Shown here one piece after another: positions 10,661-21,699 of a DNA stretch of 64,000 nt. The position numbers were made by a program, and so were the translations under genes. The stretch is from Thamnaconus septentrionalis (taxonomy: Eukaryota; Chordata; Actinopteri; Tetraodontiformes; Monacanthidae). The number at the start of each line of letters is the position of its first letter. Position 1 is the stretch's first letter. The stretch is taken from positions 8,802,129-8,866,128 of the forward strand of contig CM020505.1 of assembly GCA_009823395.1 (NCBI GenBank), written 5' to 3'. Under the pieces are notes generated by a model. The model worked only from the letters and a program-made list of their open reading frames with translations, was not told the origin of the DNA and ran no database searches.

Positions 10661-11385
10661 TAGCTCAGACAACATGGATCACTTCTGCGTGGAAAAGCGC
10701 AGAGGGGGTGGCTTTACAGCAAGACGGAAGATCTGCCCGTCTGGGTGCAGGAATGAATCCCTCACAAAGGAAAGGACAAAATCAGATCAAAATCAATCAA
10801 AGAGTTTCTAATGAGACCATATCATCCACATATGTAATGGGTAAGTCATTTCATTGCCGTCATCTCGGGCAGCTCGACCGGACTGCGTTTGAAACTTCTC
10901 AATGTTAGACTTAGACAAGCAAAACACTCCGTCCCAGGTTGGTGAAAGAGGTCCACTGCACTCAACCAGGCCAGAGATTTAGGATTTCACCAGCTCTCTG
11001 CCTTCTGCTCCTCCACAATCAAACATCTGCACCGCAAGCAAACAACTCATTTGTCTTACCAACGGTTATTGTTTTTTTGCGATAAAACCTGTCGTAAAAT
11101 TTCTGAAAATTCCACGATGGACCCATGCATTGAGCAACAGAGGCTCTGACTTTACAGAGCGCGCAAGTAACTAGTAACACAAATAACTTCCCTTTATTGA
11201 GGAATGTCGAATGTTTAGAGAGTGGACTGCAAATTTCCAGGGAGTTTTCTTTCAGTGATGTCAGGGTAAAAAAAACCAAACAACCCGAGCAGATCAACGT
11301 TCCGATCAACCAGTTATGCTGTAAGATGGCCACCACTTAACCTTTCCTAAATATCAATGATGATAATTGTCATTACTGGAATGGA
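10661..11385. other. Noncoding stretch, no gene seen
   Basis: Single-copy DNA. A good donor-like GGGTAAGT occurs at 10839-10846, but no upstream acceptor with a sustained frame was found. The rest shows nothing recognisable. Confidence 0.4.
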
Positions 11386-11446
11386 AAGAAGAAGAAGAAG
11401 AAGAAGAAGAAGAAGAAGAAGAAGAAGAAGAAGAAGAAGAAGAAGA
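11386..11446. repeat. (AAG)20 microsatellite
   Basis: Uninterrupted GAA/AAG trinucleotide array of about 60 bases. As a pure purine tract it is a known class of triplex-forming repeat. There is no gene context visible for the repeat. Confidence 0.95.
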
Positions 11447-12037
11447 CATTTCATTTAAGTTGATCTGTCTTGCTAAAAACATGCATGTGGGACTTTTTTC
11501 TCCATTCAATGCCAACAGATCCTGTTGAATGTTGCCAACTTGGGTCTTTTAAGTCATGCAGAGGACAGCGAAGGCGGTATAAGGCCGCGTGGACAAATGC
11601 ATTTGCCTTTCTCCTCCTGGCCTTAATTGAAGCTGATGAAGAGTCACCCCCCATGCTGACGCCACTGTCACTCTGAATCTCAGCCAAGTTGTCTTGGCGT
11701 GTACACTCACAGGGTGGTCACCCCATCTTTGTTTTTACTGTGACACTAGTGACAGCGGTGCCCACCTCAACCCCCCCAAACTGAGTGTCTGCAAAGACTG
11801 TGATTCACTGTACGTCACCATAGAACCCGGCATGAGAACACACACAAACACGCACGACACAGGCGAGAGTTTGCTGTAGTGCACGCTATCGAATGTGTGT
11901 GTGTGTTTGTGTGTGTGTACGCCGATGTACTGAAGAGCTCCACAAGCGCGGATGAGAAATGTCTCGTGAGTCACTCGTTGACGACTAATCTTTTTTCTTT
12001 CTGTGTGCCTCCCCAACCCCACCCCTCCTCCCTACAG
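11447..12037. other. Noncoding stretch ending in a strong acceptor-like tract
   Basis: Includes short GT runs at 11896-11920 and CACACAAACACGCACG at 11840-11856. The end, from about 11988, is a long pyrimidine tract closing in CCTCCCTACAG, an excellent match to a vertebrate 3' splice site on the plus strand. Nothing upstream was recognised as an exon. Confidence 0.4.
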
Positions 12038-12379
12038 ATTACCCGTCTACAAAACAGCGATGACATCAGAGTGGCCGGCCAATCGCACGGAGTTATCCTC
12101 AAAGCACAACATCGGCAAACAACTTCACTCAAGAACAAGAGACAAAGCCCGCTGAGATCCCTCAAATTCCCGACAGTGATCACCTCGAGAGCGTCTCGAT
12201 TCCCTTGTGAAATTTTACCTACAGCTTTTTTTTCTACAAAAAACAAAAGAGAAGAAAAAGAAAACAGAAAAACAAAAAGACTCCTGCCTGTGGGGTTATT
12301 GATAGCAGCAGAAACGTGCTTCTGGGAGGACTATTTTCTCTTTGGTGGGATGATCATCGATGCATGCGCCTGTAAATAG
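12038..12379 (+). other. Possible terminal exon (low confidence)
   Basis: An exon may start right after the acceptor at 12037. Three frames are possible: one ends almost at once (Tyr-Pro-Ser-Thr-Lys-Gln-Arg, stop at 12060-12062), one runs about 38 codons (starting Leu-Pro-Val-Tyr-Lys), and one runs to the stop at 12377-12379. None matches a protein I know. The sequence after it is AT-rich and UTR-like. It could equally be an intronic pyrimidine tract with no exon. Confidence 0.2.
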
Positions 12380-14400
12380 ATCCTGATAAAAAATATTCTT
12401 ACTCCTAATATAAGGAACATAGCAAGTTGCTCTCACAAACCTCATAAAACCTTTTTGACTGTGGATAGAGTGCTCATGGTTTAATATTTTCCATGCCAGC
12501 CATTTAGTCTTCTAATTAGCTCCTCAAAGACCATCTAATTGTCATGCCTAAGGTCGTTCTTTGGACTGTAAGAAGTGTACTTCCTATTCTTCTTCTTAAT
12601 CTCTTCACATAAAGATCTAGTCTTCCTCTCCAGTATCCACATTAGTGCGTGTAAATAGAAACGAGTAAAGACAACAGCATGAGAACACTGTCGTGTATAT
12701 AACACTCCCCAAGTAGCTCACATGCAGAGTAGGTGGATATTTCATGAGACCTTTTTAAAACTTTAATGTACATTTTTTAAGAGTTAGTAGAGGGTGTCTA
12801 TGCAGTTTGTTTGTTTTCCAATGCATAGAATCATGGGTTGATGTTTATGTTATTTTCAATGTAAGAAAGGATAGGGAGGCCAACTACTATTTGTTTCAGC
12901 TCAACCACAGCACTGAAGGGACAGACGGGCAGCCCACCCAGGCCTTCGGCCTTCAAAACTTTTTTTTGTTTTGTCTTGTCTGATTTTTTTTTCTCGCAAA
13001 AATGTACATTTTTTTCTCCCCCAGTGGCAATACATGGCATCCCTGTGATTGGGTTCTAAGTACCATATGTAGCAATGCTGCTGTCATCACAGGAGGCTCA
13101 CTTTTTAAGCTCCTCTTACAGCACCCTTCCCTGGAAGGTTTTAACGATCCTGAGTGCCTGTACGCAGCTCAGTGATCAGAACAGCAGAACCTCCATCGTC
13201 CACGGAGTGCGAGGACAACCAAACGGACTGGCAGAATACGACGACACCCTAAACTGACCTCAAAAAGACCTCGGTGGTTCCCCCTTCACTGGTGGGTGGA
13301 ATAAGGAAGTAACTTTTGCATGGACAAGGAGAAAAAACACTGTTTTTTTTTTTTTGCTGAAGCATCTCCACGGTCTTGCATCCTCTACCTCTCGACGTGT
13401 GCTGTGAAGTCCAGACTAAAGTTAGACCCCACCCACTCCGTATGGTCTCCGAGGTCCAGCTCTCCGACGTATATCAGCGTCATGAAGAGTGTGTCTCTGG
13501 CGGCGGTGGCGGACGCTCGCACAAAAACGCCACACTGCGACACAAAACATGCCCACCAATGCGAGCATATGCAAACAGCCGACCCAGCGCCACGCAAATG
13601 CAAGGCTGTATATATGTACAGTATATCAAACATGTATAGTCCTAACTGCTATAACTTGCATGTTGACCTGTAGCCGGAACACGTCCATTATCCATAAAGA
13701 AGGTGTTGCGAGGTGAAAGACTGACTCCCTGCTAGCTTCCTCGGTTTTACATAACTTTTTTTTTTTCCTCTCTTGTGATGAAAAACTCCTGTTCCTTTTG
13801 TTCCAGAGCTTTGACCGTACACACAGCGCCCCCACCCCGCCCCCGGTGTCATAGAGAACCAGGCAGGGGGTGGGCCCAAACTGGCAACCTGGCAGCACAC
13901 AAAGTGGCACGGGACATCCTGCCAGCAACTGTCCATTCATCCCACGTCAAAGGGATTTTCACATCTCATTGAGCCGGCCGACTGGCAGAGGAGGCTGGAG
14001 GTAGAGCAGGAGAGGGAGACTACGAGTTTGATCTTCGTCAATAAGAATAGGGCTGCACTGGGCAAACCGAGCAGCAGTTGAGAGTTTAGTGACCCTGTGA
14101 CCTCAGGCTGTAGCGCCATGCAGCTTTTTGGACCTTCATGACCTCGCCGGAGGTGACTTTTATTTTTGTCGCCATTGAACTTGAACCCCACCAACCTCAA
14201 CCACATTTTCAGCTGTCTGGTTTAGCTTAGCTACCTTCCATCACGACCATCCCTTCAGCCTCTTCTTTATTCTGACTCACTGAGCCATTGTCGGGTTTGA
14301 GTCGGCAGAAGTTCAAGAATATGAAGGCACTTGTAGCCTTGTGCAGATGTTTGGCAAAGCGCACTGTGTACACACCTGGGAAACAGTGTTAAAATGCACA
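12380..14400. other. UTR-like or intergenic AT-rich sequence
   Basis: Single-copy DNA with ATGTACATTTTTTAAG, TGTAAATAG, TGTATATATGTACAGTATATC and other U-rich, Pumilio-like (TGTAAATA, TGTATATA) elements, as often seen in long vertebrate 3' untranslated regions. No clear AATAAA is seen before about 14410. If 12038 starts a terminal exon, this would be its UTR; otherwise it is plain noncoding DNA. Confidence 0.25.
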
Positions 14401-14798
14401 GTTTTACACAAAATAAACCCTCAAAATGAAAATCGTCTCGGTGATTAGTTGAAGGAAATTTAAAGTGGCGTGAGGCCGTCGCTGAAACACGACTCGTCGT
14501 ACACAGCAGGAAACAAGACGTTGAGCAAGAGCTGATCTCCCCCGAGCACGAAGCCTCTCAACTTTCTTAGAAGTCAGACAAAGCCGAGCCGCCGCGTCTG
14601 CCGCCGACATGTGACAGACTGTTGCCTCACTGTGTTTGCGTTGTCTGTGTCGCCGGTGTCGCTTTTACCCGACAGGAACTCCGGCCAGCAGGGTCAATGC
14701 ACTCGGTTTGGATTCACAGAGGCACATCCTAGTTCTTTTTTTTCTCTATCGGCCCCCGACCCCACCCCCACCTCTCTCTCATACACACACATCCACAT

Positions 14799-14800
<2 letters not shown>
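14401..14800. other. Noncoding stretch, no gene seen
   Basis: Contains AAAATAAAC at about 14409-14417, a possible polyadenylation signal for a plus-strand transcript, followed by a CpG-richer patch at 14560-14600. No reading frame is convincing. Confidence 0.35.

Positions 14801-14803
<3 letters not shown>

Positions 14804-14829
<26 letters not shown>
14804..14829. repeat. (AC)13 microsatellite
   Basis: Pure AC array extended on the left by imperfect CACATCCACATACACG. A simple repeat with no coding meaning. Confidence 0.95.
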
Positions 14830-14983
14830 GCATGCTAATCGAAACGGCAAGGCTGTATGTAAACAGATCGCCGACATAATGGGATTGTTCAGTGTGCAAA
14901 CAATAAGCTGTTAGCGTAATCACAGGTCAAAGATATATTACCCAGAGGGCCTTGCTGTAGGTATATTAACATGATGGATATGT

Positions 14984-15003
14984 GGGGGGTGGGTGGGTGG
15001 GGG
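14984..15003 (+). other. Strong G-quadruplex motif
   Basis: Four guanine runs (six, three, three and five G) separated by single T residues on the plus strand. One-base loops with runs of three or more are the most stable known class of intramolecular quadruplex. The location is in single-copy DNA with no promoter recognised nearby. Confidence 0.8.
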
Positions 15004-15141
15004 TGCTACTGAGGATACAGAGCGCTACTGATTCAGATTTACCCCCTGTTGGGCCCTCGTCCGCCACGGCCTCGCTCCCATCCTCCTCCATCCCTCCTTC
15101 CCCTTCATCAGCCTTCCTCAATCTCTTCTTCAGCAGCCCCC

Positions 15142-15142
<1 letters not shown>

Positions 15143-15194
<52 letters not shown>
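15143..15194. repeat. (AC)26 microsatellite
   Basis: Fifty-two bases of pure AC. A complementary-orientation TG array of the same size lies about 320 bases downstream, so a transcript through both could fold on itself. Confidence 0.95.
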
Positions 15195-15196
<2 letters not shown>

Positions 15197-15512
15197 TCCA
15201 GTCCTCTTCACAATAGTCTCTGACCTTTCTTAACCATATTCTTGTTTCAGACGGTCTCTTTCTGGGCAGCAGTCCACCCAAAGACATTTTTGAGGTCCTA
15301 AGTGATTCTGATTCCACCTCACCAATGATTTCTAAGCCACATGGTGAAATCTCCCACAAAGTGGGCAAATCATAAATCATTGTCAATGAATCATATCGAT
15401 AGTTGTGTGAAAGCAGGACCTCATTTACATCATCTCATCAGTACGTCTCTCTTTCTCTGTGACTCTCGCACACAGATTTGATACAAGGCCCAAAACACAC
15501 ACTGCGGTACGA

Positions 15513-15514
<2 letters not shown>

Positions 15515-15567
<53 letters not shown>
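15515..15567. repeat. (TG)26 microsatellite
   Basis: Fifty-three bases of pure TG in the opposite orientation to the (AC)26 array at 15143-15194. It gives the Thr-His frames on the minus strand, which are artefacts. Confidence 0.95.
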
Positions 15568-15568
<1 letters not shown>

Positions 15569-16980
15569 TGGTGGGGTACAAAGCTTAGCAGTGACCTCAA
15601 AGCCGCAGACATGATTTAGGGAGGGGGCTCGGTCAAAGGTGAAAGGATTACAGCGGGAGGGAGGAGGCAGGGTGGTACTGCTCACTAATCCAGACCTCAA
15701 AGTGGACACTTGGAGGGTGATTCACATCGATCAGCTTCATTGTGTCGTCCCGTATAGAATTCAAAGACTTCAGAAACACGTGCACACGCTTGAAACGCAG
15801 GAGCGACCACCAATGTCGCGGAGCCACTGAGCAACCGTCGCACTGTGGCCAATGAGCCCCTCGGCTCTGATGGCCTTTAAAGCAGGTTTTTAGTTGGGGG
15901 GGGCAATGGAGAGATGAGTAAATCAGATTAACCAAAATACCTCAACTGGGCTAAATGCTCTTGGCCAACCTGGGCGTAAAACCATTGATGAAGACTGTAG
16001 ACCAAATCTTTAGTGCGCGATTAGGTAATGGAGGAAAGCTTTCCGTGGGCAGTTATATCAATCCTAATCATTCAGGAGGCTGCAAAGCTGGTAAACGTGT
16101 CAAAACAAAGGCCAGCTGAGACCAAAGCATTAGGGACTCTTGCGAACAACCTGGCTGCCGTGACAGACGTGATTTAATGAAAGAGGAAAGAGACAGTTTG
16201 ATTTAGTCTCCTTGCACCTGAGCCAGGAATGACAAAAAATCTATCAGGCAGGAAAAACAACTCAACTCGGTCTAAACTCCTGAAACACAGCAGAGTGAGG
16301 TCGTGTCTGTCTGGACTGGACTCTCTGGGAACAGAGACTCCCTTTAAGTGAGCACGATAAGGTGACGTTGCGCGGTTCATGGTTCATTTACCCTCACACT
16401 GTCATTTCCGGCAAGTTGTGTGTTGGGAGGCGGGGGGGTGTTTAGATTTGTCCTAAGGTTGTAAAACGGAGATTAAAGTGGCTCAAAGGGCCGATTGCCG
16501 GGACGCATGCTGCTTGGTTCCCGCTGTGAACAGGGTGTAATCCTCCGGTCTCAGCGGAGGAAAAAGTTTGCGCAGTCCAGAAAGTTACGCATAACGTCCC
16601 TTCTGGGGCCCCCTGCAGGGCAGAGAGTGTGACGCAGCGGGGGAGAGCCATATGCTATCAAAGTGTTCTTCAAAGCCTCCGTCTGATTCTGCTCTAGCAA
16701 AACAAAACAACCGTGTCATCAAATACACCTGACAGAAGCAGAGGGGGCCGCTATCTCGCGAGTACGTTCCGCAAAGCAAAACATCGCAATTAGTTTGTGA
16801 GAAAAATATACATATACGTTTAATCAGGAATGCATACATCCAGTTTAGGATGACTGACAGAGGACTTTGTTTTCAGCAGTCGTTGCGTCGCAGCAGGGTG
16901 GCTCCGCTCATGATTTTCTATTTACACACATTTCCTGTAACGCTGCCGACAATGGACAATTAAAAATTTATGATTTTTTT
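15568..16980. other. Noncoding stretch, no gene seen
   Basis: Single-copy DNA of mixed composition. The part 15960-16170 (GCGCGATTAGGTAATGG, CAATCCTAATCATTCAGG) has homeodomain and bicoid-like TAATC cores and may be regulatory. No exon is recognised. Confidence 0.35.
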
Positions 16981-16999
16981 TTTCTTTTTTTCCCCCACA

Positions 17000-17600
17000 A
17001 AGAGACCCCTCTCCTCTGATACCAGAGGTTAATTTGCGCCCGGCCCCTTATTTCAATTGTACCACAGTAAATGTCCACATTATTTCCCACATGGGCTTTA
17101 ATGAGAGGTTTGATTATCCAAAGGTAGGCTCCGCTCGGCTCCATTATTGTCAGAGGACTCATAAGCCGCAGCAACGGCTTCTGGGGTCTTATTGCTATGG
17201 CGATCAGCCCCTTGCCACTTGGCCTCCGTGACCCCCAGTCAGAGATAAGCTTTATGGGCCGGCGGTGGTGGGGGTGGTAGCGAAGGGGAACATTAATGTG
17301 CTCCAAAAGTCACCTCCTTCTTTTCATCGGCGGCAGCCCGGTGAGTTCAAAGTGTTTATGGAGCCCAAGCGAGGGCATCTGACTGCTGCGTGCCCACATA
17401 AGAGGCCAAGTGTAAATGAGCTGGAGGTGCATGCGAGCCCTTGAGTCGCCCAGGATGTAAAACTGGAGTTATTTTTATTGCCTAAATAGCGTCTTTACTG
17501 ACTGTAATGACTTTAACCATCCGCGGATCATAAAGTATCATCTGAAATATAATAATATGCCACACGTATCCTCATCCCTCAAGTTAGGCCAACTTGTTCT
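17000..17600. promoter_or_regulatory. Candidate conserved noncoding block
   Basis: About 600 bases of ordered single-copy DNA containing GAGGTTAATTTGCG, TTTCAATTGTACC, GGGCTTTAATGAGAGG, TTTGATTATCC, CTCCATTATTGTCAG and CTTATTGCTATGGCG. Homeodomain, GATA-like and SOX-like cores are interspersed with GC-rich spacers, as in vertebrate developmental enhancers. All frames carry frequent stops or lack splice context. Confidence 0.35.
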
Positions 17601-17965
17601 TAACACGCTGGTGTTTATTTGGGATCCTGTCATCTGTCTCACAACCAACTGGACACTTCTGAGTGTTCTGCAGTTTGGCGGTTCTGTTTCTGTAAGTGAG
17701 ATGTACGCATCACATAGCTACGCAGTTATTGTGTGACAAGTAGAAACCACAATCATACAGACACAGTGTAACCAAATTGTAATGCATTATATATTGATAT
17801 GCGATATGCGAGCCTTCCCGTCTGCAGACAACAACGAGAACCTGAACTCATTTCTTTCTGTAGCCTCAGACATCAACAATTCTGCTTTGGTGCAACTTCA
17901 CAATATGATTTGAACTTTGAAGTTCTTCTTTTCAAACTATTTCGGTAACTGGATACGGTTTGCAG

Positions 17966-18379
17966 TCAAAGTATTGAAATAATCATCCTGTTAGTCTTGT
18001 TGTTGCTGTTGTTTTTTTTTTTTATCTTTTTGCGCAGTTTTCCGCACAAAAAAAGCCCCCCATATGAAAACACAACACAAAACGGAGGCGTCAGAGCAGC
18101 CCCGCTTGCAGCCAGATCACCGCTGAAAGATCCTTTCACTACATTTGCCGTGATGGATAGTGACGGTCCAGTGTCTTTGTACACACTGGAGGGTGGTGGG
18201 GTTGGTGGGCTGGCCCCTGCGTTGTCAGTGGACAGATAGAGAGGGCGAGGAAAAGAAAGATGTGGCTGCAGCTTAATGTCCTTCTCCGGTTGCTGTGCAT
18301 GCTCTTTCCTATTTGCTTTTCCCTTCACGGCACGGTTAACATCGTAAATTAACCTTTCCAAGTCTCCTGTACTCAGACG
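17966..18379 (-). CDS. Possible single exon, unidentified protein (minus strand)
   Basis: Read on the minus strand, a pyrimidine-rich tract of about 50 bases ends in GCACACCAG just before 18379, a strong 3' splice-site pattern. From there a frame stays open for 137 codons, starting Arg-Leu-Ser-Thr-Gly-Asp-Leu-Glu, to a stop at 17966. The first 100 or so residues have balanced composition and ordinary codon choice, with a Pro-Pro-Thr-Pro-Pro-Pro patch. The last 30 are lysine/asparagine-rich and come from a poly-A tract, so the true end is probably earlier. A second frame from the same acceptor ends after 13 residues (Ser-Glu-Tyr-Arg-Arg-Leu-Gly-Lys and on), in which case the rest would be 3' UTR. 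I recognise no family. Chance is a real alternative. Confidence 0.22.
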   Translation of the reverse strand, partial: RLSTGDLERLIYDVNRAVKGKANRKEHAQQPEKDIKLQPHLSFPRPLYLSTDNAGASPPTPPPSSVYKDTGPSLSITANVVKGSFSGDLAASGAALTPPFCVVFSYGGLFLCGKLRKKIKKKNNSNNKTNRMIISIL

Positions 18380-18902
18380 CTGGTGTGCAATACAGACAAA
18401 GGAGTCGAGAGAGAAAAAAAGGGGGGTTGGGGTGTTGGGTGGGGGAGTCTTTGTTACGCAATGCAGTAGCACCAGTTAGAGACGTCGTCCATAATAGAAT
18501 TGAACAGTTTCCTTTTTTTTTTTCTAGCAATAGCAAATATACAGTCGAACACCTTTTGTTCCAAAAATTCTCTTTCTGGTGCGAGTGCTGGGTATCACGG
18601 TCGAATGAGCTGCTCATTTTTTTGTTGTTGTTGGTTTTCTTTTTTGTTCTCCATCCAAGAAATGTAAATGAACCACATGAAAGCAACGGTGTTTGTAGAT
18701 CCCCCTCTTCTTAGTTTCCAGTCTGTAAATAGGGATGTAAATACCTCACAGCTATGCATGCTAATATTCAAGCAATTTGTTCAGGTACTTTTGTAATCCA
18801 GAGTTCTCATATGGCATGAAATGAAGGGGAAAAAAGTCCGACATGGAAAAGTGTAATCAGTTGTTAAAATGAATACGGTTTGTAAACAACTTCAAAACTG
18901 GT
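18380..18902. other. Noncoding stretch beside the possible minus exon
   Basis: Contains the minus-strand polypyrimidine tract (seen as GAGAGAGAAAAAAAGGGGGG at 18409-18428) and a G-rich run at 18421-18446 with quadruplex potential on the plus strand. The rest is AT-rich with TGTAAATAG and TTTGTAAAC elements and no gene seen. Confidence 0.4.
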
Positions 18903-18925
18903 AAAAAAAAAAAAAAAAAAAAAAA
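18903..18925. repeat. Poly-A tract (A23)
   Basis: Homopolymer of 23 A. It could be a retroposed tail, but no target-site duplication or recognisable retroposon body was seen, so it is called a simple repeat. Confidence 0.85.
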
Positions 18926-20330
18926 TCTTTGCTGTTAGTGTTTTCTTACAGATAACTAATGCATTAGCCTGCCATTTACTACAGTGCTCTGCTCATGCTA
19001 CTTGTTATCCTTTTTTATGTTTCCTAAGGCGGGGCCGAGGCAAAAAAAGAAAAAAAGGACCACGTATCACTTGTTTGTGGAATATGCAGGATGGAGGACA
19101 GATGCCAGTCACGCCACAGTCTTTGTAGTTTTGTTTTTGTTTTTTTATTTCACTGCCGCTGCACTTTCACATACATACACCCAAAATCAATTACCTATCC
19201 CGAGTGTCAAACACAGCTAGCAAAGCGCCGCGGCAAAGCTATTGCTGAAAGCAGTAGAACGCAGGCAGCCGTTTGAGTTATCGCACCAAAAAGACAAATC
19301 ACCAGCTTTAAAGTGCTTCTCGCCCTCTCTTTTTTTAACGTCGCACATTTGTGTCTGGTAAATGAATGACTAAACCCTTAAATTTCCTCTGAAGCTGGTT
19401 AATAAAAAGTGACTGTCACTCATTCCAAATTTTTCCAAATTGTGATTTTGCAGGAGAAAATACCATTTTTTTTAATTTCTACTACTATGCCCAGTGAAAA
19501 CAAGGATTGTATAAATGCCAAATTTGCCTCTGCCCTCGCAGCTCTAATGTGACATTCGGTGGAGACAGTGGCGGAGGAAGTGCGGAGATACCTTCTTCAG
19601 TTTCTAAGAGTGTTTATTTTCAACCATGTGATAAAAAAACATGTCAATTCCCAAGGCGCTCATGGTAGATGGAAGTGTCTAATTTTTAACCTGTGCTAAA
19701 GATATTTTAAATTTAATAAATAATTATTGTAACAAGAAACTGTGTTGCATTTTCTTTGTGAACCATCCGTTAAAAGCTACAAACAGAGAAATGAGTCACT
19801 GCTCCGTTCAGCCTTCCACAAAACACAATTGGGTCTGTAGCCCTTTATATTGTTGTGAAGCGCTTGTTGGATTGCTGTCAGATGGAAACAGATGAAAAAT
19901 GTATCCAAAGAGGCTCAGGCCTGATTTGAAATAAAATTTGAATTTGCACTGTTCAGACTGTAAAAACATGGCATGGGACGAGAAAAGTCAGATTTGGATG
20001 ACTTTTGTGTGCGAAGTGAATGTAGCCACAGTTGTGGGTCCTTCTACTCTCACACCTCAGACAGAATCTTGAGCTCTTACAGAAACTCCTTGCTGAGAAT
20101 CCAGACCCACTGGCTTTCTGGTTGCAGGCACCACACAAAGGAGCACACGGCTGAAATGTCAGCGTGCTTCATAGCTGCAACTAAGTGTGTCCCAATCAAA
20201 AAAAAAACAAAAAAAACAAAAGACTCTTTATGTGGGTTTTCAGGCTTGTGTGCTGCAGAAAGTGTCTGACGCTCTACCCAGAGCCGCTCTACGTGTCTGG
20301 ATGAACACATTCGGTGAGTTATTTCAGTGA
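18926..20330. other. AT-rich noncoding stretch, no gene seen
   Basis: AT-rich single-copy sequence with TTTAATAAATAATTATTGTAAC near 19711-19731, TTGAAATAAAATTTGAATTTG near 19926 and several long A or T runs. It could hold polyadenylation signals for a plus-strand UTR, but no coding exon was found to support one. Confidence 0.35.
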
Positions 20331-20470
20331 CGGCCTGGCTGGGATAAGTCGGCCGTGCCGGCGTCACTCTCACTCCGGGTAACAGACGAGCGCCGCGGCG
20401 CCGGACCTCTTCTCCGCGTCTCGTGCCACGGCGGGACTATCAACACGTCTTCAGCGGGCGACAGCGCTTT
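20331..20470. other. CpG-rich patch
   Basis: Rich in CpG compared with its surroundings, with GCGCCGCGGCGCCGG as a near-palindromic core (20390-20404). CpG-rich patches can mark promoters, but no start site, TATA box or first exon is recognised. Confidence 0.3.
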
Positions 20471-21690
20471 ATTTTACCCTCAGCCTCCACTCTCTCCCTG
20501 GAGTGATGTACAGCAGGACAGTAGCACTCTTTCTCTCCGTCGCTCCCTCCTCTCCCTCCTCCTCTCCCCCACGTGCAGATAAACTACGCGAGTGGCAGTC
20601 TCTCATCACTCAAGAGGCTGAATCTCTGCCCCCCCCCCACCGACCCGATAACATCGAGTGTGCGTGTCACGTGTCAAGTGGCCTCTGTCACACTTCAGAA
20701 GGAAACTCTGAAGAAGAAAAAAAAAAAAGGGGAAACCAAATGTGTGCGTGAGGTTGTGAGCAGAGTGGGAGGGCTGCCGCTGCTGCTGCTGCTGTGGGTT
20801 TGAAGGGCGCCTGTTGGCATGCGAGCGCAGGCCCCATCTGAGGCACGAGCGAAACCGACGGTGGTCGAGAGGTGGGGGAGGAGGCGGGGGTGGGCGGGGC
20901 TTGCAAAGGCACAAGGAGGGCGAGAGGCGTAACGGCCCAAATGAGAAGGACTTGTGCAGACACTGTGAAACTATCTCATTTCGTCTGCTCCGCTAGTCTC
21001 CTTCTCACAATCAGAGCGGGGCAGAGTGATCTGGGAATGTAATTATTCCCGCCGATAAAAAAAAAAAAAAAAAAAGGCAACATATGGCCAGGTCATAAAA
21101 GTTCTTATTAGGCAGTAATTTATTAAAGGGAGTCGTAGAAACGGCGAGAGGTCGGCTGTGGCGTCGCCGTGCTTCCTGCTGAGCGGCGGTGAGATGGGGG
21201 TCGCTGGTGTCTGACGGTGGGACGGCTGGGGCGGTCGTGACTCCATCAGAATAATGCAGCGGCAGTAGCAATACCAATAAGCAGCAGCAGCAGCAGCAGC
21301 AACACCATCGTGTCACTTTCCTCTCTGATTCTGTCTCAACGCTGAACAAAACCGGCGCTGGGCCAGAGAGAGAATTTTAGGAGTTGCCGAAGTCAGCTGG
21401 CCGAGTCGGGATTATTCTTGTAGCCGTGTTCCCTGCTAATTATGGAAACGGCTGGGAGGACGCAAGCAGCAGAAACGGGTCATCAGGAATGTCCGCCAGG
21501 TCAGGAGTTGATTTTGGCGAACTGGGTTTCCATCTGACATTTAAAACAAGAACCACCTCAAAAAACAGTACAAACTTTCGCTGCGAATTTCAGCCGCTTC
21601 CATCATCTTGCACACTCTCAATTCCTCGAAAGGAAAATTTCAAGGCTTTATAGGAAAAAAAGCAACTCACTAAATGTAACAACGTTTCGC
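20471..21690. other. Noncoding stretch, GC-variable
   Basis: Includes a (GCT)6 run at about 20777-20795, an A18 at 21058-21075 and a (GCA)7 run near 21281-21300. Overlapping open frames reflect GC and triplet composition. No gene is recognised. Confidence 0.4.
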
Positions 21691-21699
21691 TCGTTTCTC

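Noticed and set aside
10839..10846. Splice donor GGGTAAGT marking an exon
   Set aside because: No upstream acceptor with a sustained frame could be paired with it.
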